DNA of 64,000 nucleotides, from assembly GCA_030054095.1 (NCBI GenBank), contig JASGCO010000005.1, positions 154,149-218,148 on the forward strand. Reading direction: 5' to 3'. Shown in pieces: positions 40,929 to 51,054 of the stretch (position 1 is its first letter; each line of letters begins with the position of its first letter). This stretch comes from Sediminibacterium sp. Its GTDB lineage: Bacteria > Bacteroidota > Bacteroidia > B-17B0 > Aurantibacillaceae. A program made the position numbers and the translations under genes. The notes beneath the pieces are model-generated. The model was not told the origin of the DNA. It ran no database searches and saw only the letters and a program-made list of their open reading frames with translations.

Positions 40929-42026
40929 TTAAATTTTCTTTTCGCCTTTGTAAACGATTAAGCTGCCTTTAGTAATTTCTTCTTCTAATTCCCATTTAAA
41001 CGTGTTACTGTCAGATAAATGATACAGGAATGTTTGAACGTTTTTGGCATAGAGATCGCTGGCATTCATAGGCAGTAATGAAGGCAGGTTTCCTTCGCCG
41101 ATAATGGTAACGCCGTTTTTCTGAACAGTTTTGTTTAACTCGCTGCCCACTACATTTCCGCCCTGTTCAACAGCCATATCCACAATTACGGAACCAAAGC
41201 GCATACTTTTTACCATGTCTTCGGTTACCAGTACCGGGGCTTTACGACCAGGGATAAGAGCGGTGGTTATTACAATATCAGCTTCTTTAACATGCTTAGC
41301 GACCAATTCCTGTTGTTTTTTAAGAAACTCTTCGCTAACGCCTTTTACATAGCCCCCTTCAATTTTAATAGAGTCGTCTCCTTTCACTTCGATAAACTTT
41401 CCGCCTAAGGATTCAACCTGCTCTTTGGTTTCAGGACGAATATCTGTTACTTCTACAACGGCGCCTAATCGCTTGGCAGTAGCAATGGCCTGTAATCCGG
41501 CTACACCAGCACCGAAAATAACCACTTTACAGGGTTTAATGGTTCCGGCAGCGGTAGTCATCATGGGTAAAATTTTACCAATATGGTCGGCAGCCAGAAT
41601 GACGGCTTTATAACCACCTAAATTTGCCTGAGAAGACAACACGTCCATTTTTTGTGCGCGGGAAATACGGGGAACAGCATCCAGACTAAACGCGGTGATA
41701 CCTGCTGTGGCACACTGTGCTACCAATTCCGGATTAGAAGCGGCCCACATCAGGCTAATCAGAATGGCTTCTTTTTTCATGGAAGCAATTTCGTCAGCTA
41801 CCGGGGCATTTACTTTTACGATTACATCGCTGCTGTAAACCTCTTGTTTAGAAGCAATTTTAGCTCCCACAGTAGAATACGCTTCGTCGTTATAATACGA
41901 GTTTAATCCGGCTCCTGACTCAACCTGAACCGAATAGCCTTTTTTTACCATGTCTTTTACCACATCGGGGGTAAGAGCCACCCTGTTTTCCTTAAATTTG
42001 GTTTCTTTGGGAACACCAATAATCAT
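40929..42026 (-). CDS. pntA: NAD(P) transhydrogenase NAD-binding subunit alpha-1 (PntAA)
   Basis: This 365-residue protein is the soluble NAD(H)-binding domain I: MIIGVPKETKFKENRVALTPDVV, then the Rossmann motif VIFGAGVAGLQAIATAKRLGA with the acidic end VTDIRPETKEQVESLGG, then the hinge VITTALIPGRKAPVLVTEDMV and GSVIVDMAVEQGGN. It lacks the membrane helices found at the end of E. coli PntA, which are encoded by the next gene. A -7-like TATTTTTG (minus strand, 42052-42045) lies 18 nt before the ATG and could start this operon. Confidence 0.93.
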   Translation of the reverse strand: MIIGVPKETKFKENRVALTPDVVKDMVKKGYSVQVESGAGLNSYYNDEAYSTVGAKIASKQEVYSSDVIVKVNAPVADEIASMKKEAILISLMWAASNPELVAQCATAGITAFSLDAVPRISRAQKMDVLSSQANLGGYKAVILAADHIGKILPMMTTAAGTIKPCKVVIFGAGVAGLQAIATAKRLGAVVEVTDIRPETKEQVESLGGKFIEVKGDDSIKIEGGYVKGVSEEFLKKQQELVAKHVKEADIVITTALIPGRKAPVLVTEDMVKSMRFGSVIVDMAVEQGGNVVGSELNKTVQKNGVTIIGEGNLPSLLPMNASDLYAKNVQTFLYHLSDSNTFKWELEEEITKGSLIVYKGEKKI

Positions 42027-42152
42027 AGCGCTTTAAATTTTAGACAAAAATAGAAATAATCGGGATAGAGCAGGGTGGAGTTTTTAACAGGTTTTACGGT
42101 ATTATCGTTTAGCTAATCTGAGGACACGTATTATATTTAGTACATTTAGGAA

Positions 42153-43409
42153 ATGATTTTCGAACGGGATAGCTGGCAGGAAATATTCGCAACGATGAAG
42201 AAGAATAAGTTGCGAACCTTTTTAACCGCGTTTGGCGTGTTCTGGGGGATTTTTATGTTGGTTATTATGCTGGGTTCGGGAAGCGGATTACGGCATGGTG
42301 TACTTAAAGAGTTTCAGGGATCAGCGACCAATAGTTTTTTTGTGTGGGCACAAACCACCACTAAAGCTTATAAGGGAATGAAGCCCGGGCGCGATTATAA
42401 TTTTAAAAACGCGGACACAAAAGTTCTGGAACAACTTGAGGAGCTGGATGTAGTATCACCACAAAATCAGTTAGGGGGGTACAATGGTGGCAATAATGTA
42501 ACACGGGGTGTTAAAACAGGTAATTTTCAGGTGATGGGGGAATTTCCTTCCATTACAATGGTAGAAAACATGCGGTTAAGGGAGGGTCGGTTTATCAATC
42601 CGATTGACATTACTGAAAAACGGAAGGTATGTGTTATAGGCCCACGGGTGGCGGAGGTGCTTTTTACTGCCGCGGAAAAAGTAGTAGGAGATTACATTAA
42701 AATCAACGGCGTTAATTTCAGGGTTATCGGAATTTTAATACCACAAGGTTCAGGTCAGCAGTACCGTGAGCAGGAACAGAAAATACACATACCGTTCAGT
42801 ACTTTCCAGAATGCATTTAATTATGGCGACATAGTAGGGTGGTTTTCCATAACATCTAAAAAGGAAGTCCCGGCCAGTGTAGCCGAAGAGAAGGTTATAA
42901 GGCTATTGAAAGAACGGCACAAAGTATCGCCTGAAGACAAACAAGGCGTTGGCCATTGGAACACGGAGGTGCAGTTTAATAAAATGAACGGATTGTTTAA
43001 AGGAATAGAATGGCTGGTGTGGTTTGTGGGTGCCGGTACATTAGCGGCGGGAGTTATTGGTGTCAGTAATATTATGCTTATTGTAGTAAGAGAGCGGACC
43101 AAAGAAATAGGTGTTAAGCGGGCTCTTGGCGCTACTCCTTTTCACGTTACGGCGCAAATCATGATTGAATCCCTATTTTTAACTTCTGTTAGTGGTTTGT
43201 TGGGATTATTGGCAGGGATGGGGAGTATACGGCTAATTAACGGACTAATAGAAGACGATCCAACTTCTATGTTTCAGAATCCAACGGTTGATCTTTACGT
43301 TGTTCTGGGAGCGCTAACTATTTTGTTAGTCAGTGGCGCATTGGCGGGTCTTATTCCGGCAAGAAAAGCCAACGCTATTAGTCCGGTAGAAGCATTGCGT
43401 TACGAATAG
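42153..43409 (+). CDS. MacB/FtsX-type ABC transporter permease
   Basis: This 418-residue permease has an N-terminal membrane helix (about 20-42, LTAFGVFWGIFMLVIMLGSGSG), a long periplasmic MacB core domain (about 45-290) and three C-terminal helices (about 285-310, 340-365, 375-400). The FtsX signature RTKEIGVKRALGAT and the terminal RKANAISPVEALRYE are clear. MacB-type permeases work with a separate or fused ATPase and a periplasmic adaptor to export substrates. No ATPase or adaptor gene is linked here. The only neighbour on this strand is the convergent receptor operon, so the partner must be encoded elsewhere. Confidence 0.85.
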   Translation: MIFERDSWQEIFATMKKNKLRTFLTAFGVFWGIFMLVIMLGSGSGLRHGVLKEFQGSATNSFFVWAQTTTKAYKGMKPGRDYNFKNADTKVLEQLEELDVVSPQNQLGGYNGGNNVTRGVKTGNFQVMGEFPSITMVENMRLREGRFINPIDITEKRKVCVIGPRVAEVLFTAAEKVVGDYIKINGVNFRVIGILIPQGSGQQYREQEQKIHIPFSTFQNAFNYGDIVGWFSITSKKEVPASVAEEKVIRLLKERHKVSPEDKQGVGHWNTEVQFNKMNGLFKGIEWLVWFVGAGTLAAGVIGVSNIMLIVVRERTKEIGVKRALGATPFHVTAQIMIESLFLTSVSGLLGLLAGMGSIRLINGLIEDDPTSMFQNPTVDLYVVLGALTILLVSGALAGLIPARKANAISPVEALRYE

Positions 43410-43424
43410 TTTTTCCGTAAGCAT

Positions 43425-45170
43425 TTAGCCGGTAAGTGAGTAACCAAGGGCCATAATTACTTTTCCATTGCTTCGTTTAATAGGGATAAACTGATAGTGA
43501 TAGCCAGAGAGTTCGCCATCCGCTAATTCAGCATGTTCTAATACGGAAAGATAATAGTAGCCATTAAACACCCGCCCTAATATTTCTTTTAATTTAATGG
43601 CATCGCGTTCAGAAAACAATTTCAGTGCGGATTCTTTTGGTTCAACGTTATGTTTTGCAAGAAAATCTTTAAACGATTGATTTATAAATTCCAGATTACC
43701 GGCAGGTGAATTAATCAGGATAATATGATCGTCGGAGAGATTCAAATAATGTAAGTATCTGTTTTTAACATCTTCTATTAACCCATCTGCATTACGGATA
43801 ACGGTTTCAATTTCGTTAAGCGTGCTTTCTTTCCGTTTTAGCATGGTTCGGCGCTGCTGAATTTGTTGACGCGCGGCGCTTATCTGCCGATACAATTCAT
43901 CTGTTTCGGAAAGCAGGAGTTTATTCTCTTCTTCTATGCTAAGGTTTAGTTTGTTTTCCGCTTCAATTAGTACAATTTGATTTTCTTTAATAAGGCGTTC
44001 ACCCATAAGGCGTTCTGCAAACACATTTCGGATGAGACCAAGAGTGGTAAAAAGCGTCATAGCACTTAAACCAATATCCATCCCGTAATAGGTAAGTACT
44101 GATTCGGGCAGGAAATCCATGCGCAGTGCCAGTTGAAGCGAATAAAAAATAATGGACAATACAAAACCAGTAAGAAAATAAACATATTTGGAAAATGTAT
44201 TCTGTATGGCAACAATCAGATTGACCAGAATGATTGCAAAAACAATCAGGGTAAATGGGAATATGAGTCGGGAGGCCAAAATACCATTAGAAATCAACAA
44301 CGCAATCAACGCAGGAAAGATAACACCAATAAAGTACAGGTTCAGGCGATTCAGCCATGATGGAATATCAGGGCGAAATAACCGCGAAAGGAACAGTAAC
44401 ATGAAAAGATTTAAAAGGATGAAAAGTAAAGATGGTAAATAATGCGGTAGGCGTAGCGAATGAAGGTTAAAAATGAAGGCGAAACCATTGTAAACAACCA
44501 ATAGGCTTATGGTACAAATAATGGTGATGGCGTAGAAAGCATTCATCCAGCTTTTGGAAAGATAAATGGAGTAAAGGACCAATATAAGTTGGAGAAGAAA
44601 AAATCCGAAGAGAACAGAATAAATGAAGATAATGTTTAATTCATAATCGTAATAGGTGTTAGCGCCAAAAAGGTGCAACGCGGCTGGACTGGAGGTGTTC
44701 TTTGGTCTGAATTCGATAAGAAGTATGCCACGATACAACTTGCTAAGTTTTGGCAGTTGTACCACACTTGTACGGCTATTTTTAAGCGGGGCAAGTTCAA
44801 AACACGTATCGCTATCCACATTATACCAAAAAAACCGCAAGTGGGGTAAAATACTTTGTTTTAGTTGCACCAGAAATGATTTTTGTTCAGAGGATTTGTT
44901 CTGGAAGTTAACTTTAAGGTAGGTAAATTCTTCTGAAGGACTAAAAACAAAGGTTCTGGCATCATAAGGTACAAAGCCTTTCCATTGATTTTTAATAAAG
45001 ACACGGGGCTCAATCTGTTTAGGACTTTTATAAACAGAAGTATAATTTTCCAGACACAGTTTATTAACGGCGGGATCCAGTAAAACAGAAGCAGTAAGGT
45101 TTTGCTGAGGCAATAACTGTTGCACCAGAACGCAAAATAAAAGGCTAAATATGTGTTTGTATTTAAGCAA
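43425..45170 (-). CDS. 7TM-DISM receptor with C-terminal PAS-like domain (B)
   Basis: This 581-residue membrane receptor has a signal peptide (1-22), an extracellular beta-rich DISMED2-like domain (about 45-165, FSPSEEFTYLKVNFQNKSSEQKSF), seven membrane helices (about 185-395), a coiled coil (about 400-455, MGERLIKENQIVLIEAENKL) and a C-terminal PAS-like domain (about 460-581, HIILINSPAGNLEFINQSFKDFLAKH). There is no kinase, cyclase or HTH output. It is last in a three-gene operon after a near-twin receptor (8-nt overlap) and a propeller-PAS-PP2C protein, so it probably feeds its signal to the phosphatase. Ligand unknown. Confidence 0.8.
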   Translation of the reverse strand: MLKYKHIFSLLFCVLVQQLLPQQNLTASVLLDPAVNKLCLENYTSVYKSPKQIEPRVFIKNQWKGFVPYDARTFVFSPSEEFTYLKVNFQNKSSEQKSFLVQLKQSILPHLRFFWYNVDSDTCFELAPLKNSRTSVVQLPKLSKLYRGILLIEFRPKNTSSPAALHLFGANTYYDYELNIIFIYSVLFGFFLLQLILVLYSIYLSKSWMNAFYAITIICTISLLVVYNGFAFIFNLHSLRLPHYLPSLLFILLNLFMLLFLSRLFRPDIPSWLNRLNLYFIGVIFPALIALLISNGILASRLIFPFTLIVFAIILVNLIVAIQNTFSKYVYFLTGFVLSIIFYSLQLALRMDFLPESVLTYYGMDIGLSAMTLFTTLGLIRNVFAERLMGERLIKENQIVLIEAENKLNLSIEEENKLLLSETDELYRQISAARQQIQQRRTMLKRKESTLNEIETVIRNADGLIEDVKNRYLHYLNLSDDHIILINSPAGNLEFINQSFKDFLAKHNVEPKESALKLFSERDAIKLKEILGRVFNGYYYLSVLEHAELADGELSGYHYQFIPIKRSNGKVIMALGYSLTG

Positions 45171-46944
45171 CTTCCCGTTTTTTTAAATTTTTGTATTTTG
45201 CAAAGGCAATACAATATCGTTTTTCTGTATTATCTGGCAGATAAAATGTTTTATATGTAATGTTTAGCCAAAGTCCTTCCTGAACAATAGCGTTTTTATA
45301 AAATACGGGTTTTGTAATGGGTTTGTTTTGAGTAAAGGCCAGTTTATAGTGTTTTTCATAGTGCTGCCGGTAGGCAGGGTTAACCTGACTTATTAGATTT
45401 AAACCTTTAAAAATCTGAACACCCATAATTTTGTTCATTTTTTCGAATTTATCATTATAATCAATCACGATAAGATCCTCATCAACAATAAGAACCATGT
45501 CAAATATGCTATTCAGAACGTCTTTGGATATAAAGTTACTTTCCGCTATCTGGCGGCTTACTTTAGCTTGTGTTTTGCCACTGATGAGGATGGCGTTTTC
45601 ATTCTCTGTAATTTCAGAGTCGATGGTGTTCAGGTCGTTAAGAACTTCTTTTAAAGAGAGGAGCGCCCTCTCTTTTTTATCCTGCATATTTTTGACGCGT
45701 TCCCTTTTAAAGGAATTTTCGTCCATTCTAAGGCGTATAATACGTTCCTGTTCTTTAATAAGCTGTTTGGTAACATCTGATTGTTCTTTCAGGTAAAGCA
45801 CAAAGTGGCCAATGGCGGTAAATACAGCTTCTATCAATCCGCCTATTTCCAGCAGATGGTTATTCGTGGCCGCGGATACTGAAATAATACCTTCATAGGC
45901 CAAAATGTTACTAAGGGCCATAATGGCAAAAATAAGCGTCCCGGAAAAAATGATAAGTTTGCTGGGACGATATAAAAATTTGGACTTGAATAGAAAACAG
46001 TAGAAGATAGTGCTAAATGCAATAAAGATATTAATGTGTGATAAAAGGTGGAATAAAGACAAGGGAATAAACGGAACGGTAAAAAACAGCAATAAACAAA
46101 TTATAATGTGAGGGCTAATATATATGCTTTTAAGGGAAACATTGCCAAATACATACCTGCGAACAAAAGCTGATGCAGATAAACAACTCAGATTTATCCA
46201 TATAGCGGGAGCCCACTTATTAGAAAAAAACTCGCTGCACCAGGCAGGAAGGTACAGATAATATATTCCATTGGAAATGGAGACAAACATTAGAAAGGAA
46301 ACAATAAAAAAAGCGAAAAAAACATTAGCGCTGTTTTTTGTAACGGAATAAACAACACCGTAAATAAAAATCATAAGAACCATTGCTCCAAAGTAAATGC
46401 CATAGTAAACATTTCTTTGAGAATCAGTTATAAACAAACGGGATTGAGTAGTAATGATAATGTCATTGGCGCTTGTATTACCCCCTGGATTAAATTCTAC
46501 GAAGCAATCTATCTTTTTTCCTTTTGGGATGACAACCGTTGGATATTTGAATTTGTTCCCCATTTTTGAACGGATGAGAAGACTTAGATCGTGTTTGACA
46601 ATACTGTCTTTCGTTTCAATACAAAAATAAATTTTAAGTTTTGAGAGGTGTGTATGACTAAACTGTAAAAAACAAAATTCACTCGGGTTGGAGATATTTA
46701 GATGCAACCATACTGTTTTATTACTGGTGCCTTTGGTGAATGGATTGTCGATTCGGGCAGATTTAAACAGATCCTGATTTGCCAGAACATCATCAATGTT
46801 CCATTTTTCCTTCATTAAAACAGCAAATTGGTTTTCTTTAACGATCCATTCGTTGGTAACAGAACTAATACGGATTGTGTCCTGAGCGTGCAGGGTAAAC
46901 CCCATTAGTTGCAGCAGTAAAAGTATTATGGATGTTGTTCTCAA
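45163..46944 (-). CDS. 7TM-DISM receptor with C-terminal PAS-like domain (A)
   Basis: This 593-residue receptor has the same architecture as its downstream twin: a signal peptide (1-20), an extracellular domain (about 30-175, WLHLNISNPSEFCFLQFSH), seven membrane helices (about 180-395), a long coiled coil (about 395-450, ERIIRLRMDENSFKRERVKN) and a PAS domain (about 460-590, ILNSIFDMVLIVDEDLIVIDYNDKF-like). No output domain is attached. Its start overlaps the end of the propeller-PP2C gene by 4 nt, and its end overlaps receptor B by 8 nt. The two receptors are diverged copies, perhaps forming a heterodimer (inference). Confidence 0.8.
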   Translation of the reverse strand: MRTTSIILLLLQLMGFTLHAQDTIRISSVTNEWIVKENQFAVLMKEKWNIDDVLANQDLFKSARIDNPFTKGTSNKTVWLHLNISNPSEFCFLQFSHTHLSKLKIYFCIETKDSIVKHDLSLLIRSKMGNKFKYPTVVIPKGKKIDCFVEFNPGGNTSANDIIITTQSRLFITDSQRNVYYGIYFGAMVLMIFIYGVVYSVTKNSANVFFAFFIVSFLMFVSISNGIYYLYLPAWCSEFFSNKWAPAIWINLSCLSASAFVRRYVFGNVSLKSIYISPHIIICLLLFFTVPFIPLSLFHLLSHINIFIAFSTIFYCFLFKSKFLYRPSKLIIFSGTLIFAIMALSNILAYEGIISVSAATNNHLLEIGGLIEAVFTAIGHFVLYLKEQSDVTKQLIKEQERIIRLRMDENSFKRERVKNMQDKKERALLSLKEVLNDLNTIDSEITENENAILISGKTQAKVSRQIAESNFISKDVLNSIFDMVLIVDEDLIVIDYNDKFEKMNKIMGVQIFKGLNLISQVNPAYRQHYEKHYKLAFTQNKPITKPVFYKNAIVQEGLWLNITYKTFYLPDNTEKRYCIAFAKYKNLKKREVA

Positions 46945-49900
46945 AGCTTTAATCCAATTACTAATAAGTCGTCTGTCTGAGGAAGATCACCACGCCACAA
47001 ATTAAGTTTTTCGGTAATAAAATTTTGCTGAACATTAATTGGCATAGACGAGGCGTTAAACAGTATTTCCTTAAAACGTTTACTGGTTAATTTCTTCTCT
47101 TCCGGCCCACCAAACTGGTCTTTAAAGCCATCACTAAATAAATAGTACATGTTTCCTTTCTGGTAAGGCACTTCAAGGCTCACAAACTCGATGTACTCAT
47201 TTTCTCCAACCGAATCCCGCTGAGCTTTCAGCTCCACGAGTTCATTACTGCTGATCATATATCCCGAATTACGGGCACCACAGAAATACACCTTATTGTT
47301 TTCGAAATCAATCGTTAGCGCAGAAGCATCCATGCCATCTCGAAGGGGAGTGTCTTTCAGATTGAGTTGTCGGTAAAAGAGTGTGTTTAGACGTTTTATA
47401 ACGTCGCCGGGGAGGTAACAATTGTCCTCGTAAACAATTTTATTTAGTAAAGAGGTGCCAATCATACTCAGCATTGCACCCGGAACCCCATGCCCCGTGC
47501 AATCAGCAGCAACTACAACAAGGTAATTGCCATCTCTTCCTATCCAGTAAAAATCACCACTTACCCTATCTTTCGGTTGAAAGAAGATGAAGCTTTCCGG
47601 AAGATTAATTTTCAGGGCTTGTTCTCCGACCAAAATGGCTTTTTGGATGCGCTCGGCGTAATTAATACTATCTATGAGTTCCTTGTTGGTTTGTTGTAAT
47701 TCATTTCGCTGAAGGATGATTTCTTCTTCGAGGAGCTTTCGCTCGCTGATATCCTGTTCTACACCTATGAAGTTCTTGAGTACTTTTTTATCGTCATAAA
47801 CCGGCGAAATATTAAGTGAAAGCCAGTATTCTTTTCCTGTTTTGGAATAATTAATCAGTTCAGCTGTAAATGCGACCTGCTCCTGAAGTTTTTCGCGGAT
47901 AAACTGTACTGTTTCCTGATTGGTGTTTGGACCCTGAAGAATATGCCCTGGTTTTTTGCCAGCTACTTCGATGAGCGAGTAACCGGTTAAGCGTTCAAAC
48001 GATTTATTTACCCATTCTATTTTGCCAACATCGTCGGTAATGATAATAACACTGTCTGTTTTACTGGCAACCAGCGACAATTGGGTAAGTTCCTGCTGAA
48101 CAGTTTTAATAGCTGTGTAGTCCTTACTGAAAATGGTATAACCAATAATCGAATTGTCTTCAGAATAAATGGTATTTAAACTCGTGATATAGTAGAAGCG
48201 TGAATTGTCAACGTCAAAAACATCCTCATGTTCGGCAGAAGTCTCCAACTTAAGTTTGTTAATAGAAGTTACAAAGCGGTTTCTGAAATCATCTGGTAAA
48301 AGTGAAACAAACAACTGACCATATACAATTTCAATTCCGGCTTTTGCATAAAGTTGCCTGAACGTTTCATTTACAAGAACTACACAGCCGTCTTTATCAA
48401 GTAACAATAGGCAGTCTTTAGTATTATTAATAAGTGAATTGGTTTTTGAAATACTCTCACTCAGTTCTCTTCGTTTCTGTTCAATTTCATTGGTACGTTC
48501 AAAGATGACTCTTTCGAGGCGCTCTGTACTACGTTTATTAATCCGGTTCCTGTAAACAATAATAAAGGTCGTAAGTGCTAAAAGGGCTATTCCGCAAAGA
48601 ACATAAAACCATTTCGATTTATAAAAAGGGGGAACAATTCTTATTTTGATACTTACGGCCTCCAGATTCTGCATGCCATCGCTGTTTTGACCAATAACCT
48701 GAAACTCATAATCTCCAATAGGTAAGCCGTTGTAAATGGCTTCATTCTGAGCACCAAACGGACTGTATTCGTTTTCGATAGGTAATAACCTGTGTTTGTA
48801 AATGTTCTTTTCCGGTAAATTAAAATCCAATACGGTAAACCGTATCTTAAACGAATTTTGTTTTTCCTGCAAAAGAATCTCCTCCTTTTTGCTAACGTCT
48901 ATGTCGTAACCAAATGACCCGTCAATGCTATAAAGGCCGGTAATATCAACTTTCGGGAAATTGAAATGGGTTTGATTAAAGTTAGGATTAAAGACACAAA
49001 GCCCTTCGTGTGTTGAAAGGTATAGATAGCCGTCTTTTTCTTCCACATGATAAATAATATCACTGGGAAGCCCATCAATTTTACTATAGTGTAAAACATC
49101 CTTGTTAGAGACTTTCCAACTGTAAAGCCCATTAGGTGTAGCAATCCATATCCGCCCCCGGTAACTTTTGAGGTGCGAAATTTCAGGGAAGTATTTCCCC
49201 TGATTTAGCTCTACTTTGTATTTACGGGTTCTGAAATCAAACCGTATTAGCCCCTGATATTGTGAACCGAGCATGATGGTGTTCTTGTCAAGCACAACAA
49301 AATTGTTCAGAGTTCCAACATCTTCTATTACGATATCTTCTGTTGCCGATGTTAGAGTATTGTATTTTAATATGCCGTCTTTGTGTAAGAGGAAGAGGTC
49401 GTTTTGCTCCATGAAGCCTCCGGTGAACATTTGTTTTACGCCGCCGGGCTCGTTAATAAAAATAAATTGCTCTGTTTTTTTGTCGAACTTGATAATTTGA
49501 TTTATTCCCAAAAGCCATACGCAATTAGAATCTCTTTTATCCTGAATGATTGAAAAAAGATAATGCTGCTGATAAGAGAAGAAAGACTTTAATGTAGGCT
49601 TACCATCAATGAAGCGCATTCTGCTAAAATTATTCTGGCCGGCAATATAAACTGAGCCATCTTCATCTTCATAAAACTCATTAACAAAGCGCTCATCATT
49701 TTTAATGATTTCGTTAGGCCCTACACTTAGATTCGTTTTATTGATTTTATCCAGAATAGAAAATCCCTCTCCATCAACGGCTACCAGAATTTTGTCTGGG
49801 GTTTTACTTAGTAGTTTAGTTCGGGTAAAGCGATTGGCAGTAAATGGATGAAGGGGATCAAAGTTTCTGGAAATAATTTCAAGATTAGGGCGCTTGCTCG

Positions 49901-50948
49901 TTAATTTCTGTAATCCCACTTCAGAACCAAACCACATAATTTCATTATCGTCTTTAAACAACGAATAGATTTTATTGCTTTTTAATGAGCGAGGGTTTAA
50001 AGGATCGTTTTTAAAAACAGTAAACTCCTTTTTATCTATATCGAAGGCAGTAACGCCAAAACTCCAAAACCCCTGCCAGATAATATTGTCTTTAGAATGA
50101 TAGTAAGAAATGTTAGAGTAAAAATTTTCAGGTGCTTTGTAAAAGATTTGTTTGAATGTATTCGGATTAATGGAAACCAAACCGTCGTCAACACTCACCC
50201 AAACATTGCCCAGATAATCTTCTGAAATGCCCGCATGACCCGATGCGCCCCAGGTATTAACGACAATTTCTTTTTGGCGAAGTGTATTAGGATTTAATTT
50301 AAATACCCTGAAAGCAACTTCTCCTTCTTTGATGGGTTTTCTGGCACCAAACCATAATGCTCCACCGCGGTCTTGCAGCACGGATTGTACCTGCCAATCT
50401 TTTAGATAGACATCTTTACCGTATTTAAACGGGACAAGCCTATTGGTATTTTCATTAAAAATAAAAACACCGTTCGCTGTTCCGCAGTAAATGATCCCAT
50501 CGCGGGAAACATACAAGCAAGTAATTCTACCGGTTTTTTTATATTCGTCGGACTTAGAGTCACTAACCGGGACCGGGATACGCGTGAAATTGTTTTTTTC
50601 CCGGTTATAAACGTTTAATCCCTTCCCTGTTCCAATCAACAAGCGCTTATCTTTAAGTTCCATCATACAGGTTATTCCCGGAGCGCTTAAACTGTTACTG
50701 TCAAGGTTAAACGACCGGTAATTGTAGAAGGTGTAACCATCGTAACGGTTAAGCCCCGCAATGGTACCAAGCCATAAATAACCTTTGCTGTCCTGGTAAA
50801 TGCAGGTAATAAAGGAGTTGGTAATACCGTTCAGATTAACATCATCCAGCACTACATTCTGCTTTTGACCAAATGAAATCACCTTACTTAACAGTAAAAA
50901 GAAGAGTAGTATGCCCAAAAAGGTTCGTTTAGGGATCACAGACAGCAT
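46941..50948 (-). CDS. Two-component-propeller/PAS receptor with SpoIIE-type PP2C phosphatase
   Basis: This is a protein of about 1335 residues. It starts at ATG 50948 (MLSVIPKRTFLGILLFFLLL signal peptide). A longer in-frame start at 51083 would overlap comF. It has a large periplasmic two-component propeller (about 30-735, repeated SKGYLWLGTIAGLNRYDGYTF-type blades), a Y_Y_Y domain (about 735-800), one membrane helix (about 810-832), a coiled coil, PAS1 (about 860-960), PAS2 (about 985-1100, LILQGPNTN-like loop) and a PP2C domain (about 1115-1335). Metal-site motifs SGDFYW, DCTGHGVPGA, SDGFKDQFGG and TDDLLVIGL are intact. A kinase is absent: the usual histidine-kinase half of such hybrids is replaced by a phosphatase. 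It is first of a three-gene operon with two 7TM-DISM receptors. Confidence 0.88.
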   Translation of the reverse strand: MLSVIPKRTFLGILLFFLLLSKVISFGQKQNVVLDDVNLNGITNSFITCIYQDSKGYLWLGTIAGLNRYDGYTFYNYRSFNLDSNSLSAPGITCMMELKDKRLLIGTGKGLNVYNREKNNFTRIPVPVSDSKSDEYKKTGRITCLYVSRDGIIYCGTANGVFIFNENTNRLVPFKYGKDVYLKDWQVQSVLQDRGGALWFGARKPIKEGEVAFRVFKLNPNTLRQKEIVVNTWGASGHAGISEDYLGNVWVSVDDGLVSINPNTFKQIFYKAPENFYSNISYYHSKDNIIWQGFWSFGVTAFDIDKKEFTVFKNDPLNPRSLKSNKIYSLFKDDNEIMWFGSEVGLQKLTSKRPNLEIISRNFDPLHPFTANRFTRTKLLSKTPDKILVAVDGEGFSILDKINKTNLSVGPNEIIKNDERFVNEFYEDEDGSVYIAGQNNFSRMRFIDGKPTLKSFFSYQQHYLFSIIQDKRDSNCVWLLGINQIIKFDKKTEQFIFINEPGGVKQMFTGGFMEQNDLFLLHKDGILKYNTLTSATEDIVIEDVGTLNNFVVLDKNTIMLGSQYQGLIRFDFRTRKYKVELNQGKYFPEISHLKSYRGRIWIATPNGLYSWKVSNKDVLHYSKIDGLPSDIIYHVEEKDGYLYLSTHEGLCVFNPNFNQTHFNFPKVDITGLYSIDGSFGYDIDVSKKEEILLQEKQNSFKIRFTVLDFNLPEKNIYKHRLLPIENEYSPFGAQNEAIYNGLPIGDYEFQVIGQNSDGMQNLEAVSIKIRIVPPFYKSKWFYVLCGIALLALTTFIIVYRNRINKRSTERLERVIFERTNEIEQKRRELSESISKTNSLINNTKDCLLLLDKDGCVVLVNETFRQLYAKAGIEIVYGQLFVSLLPDDFRNRFVTSINKLKLETSAEHEDVFDVDNSRFYYITSLNTIYSEDNSIIGYTIFSKDYTAIKTVQQELTQLSLVASKTDSVIIITDDVGKIEWVNKSFERLTGYSLIEVAGKKPGHILQGPNTNQETVQFIREKLQEQVAFTAELINYSKTGKEYWLSLNISPVYDDKKVLKNFIGVEQDISERKLLEEEIILQRNELQQTNKELIDSINYAERIQKAILVGEQALKINLPESFIFFQPKDRVSGDFYWIGRDGNYLVVVAADCTGHGVPGAMLSMIGTSLLNKIVYEDNCYLPGDVIKRLNTLFYRQLNLKDTPLRDGMDASALTIDFENNKVYFCGARNSGYMISSNELVELKAQRDSVGENEYIEFVSLEVPYQKGNMYYLFSDGFKDQFGGPEEKKLTSKRFKEILFNASSMPINVQQNFITEKLNLWRGDLPQTDDLLVIGLKL

Positions 50949-51054
50949 TAATAGTTTGCTAAAAATACACTTTTTTGCTTTGAGATTGTCAAAAACCCAC
51001 TTGTATAGATAACGCCCGCCTTTATACCGTGCAAGGCGGCCAAATGTAGGCGCA

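Noticed and set aside
46941..50948. LOV photosensor in PAS2 of the propeller-PP2C protein
   Set aside because: The segment GKKPGHILQGPNTN resembles the LOV signature, but the flavin-binding cysteine is absent, so it is a plain PAS domain.
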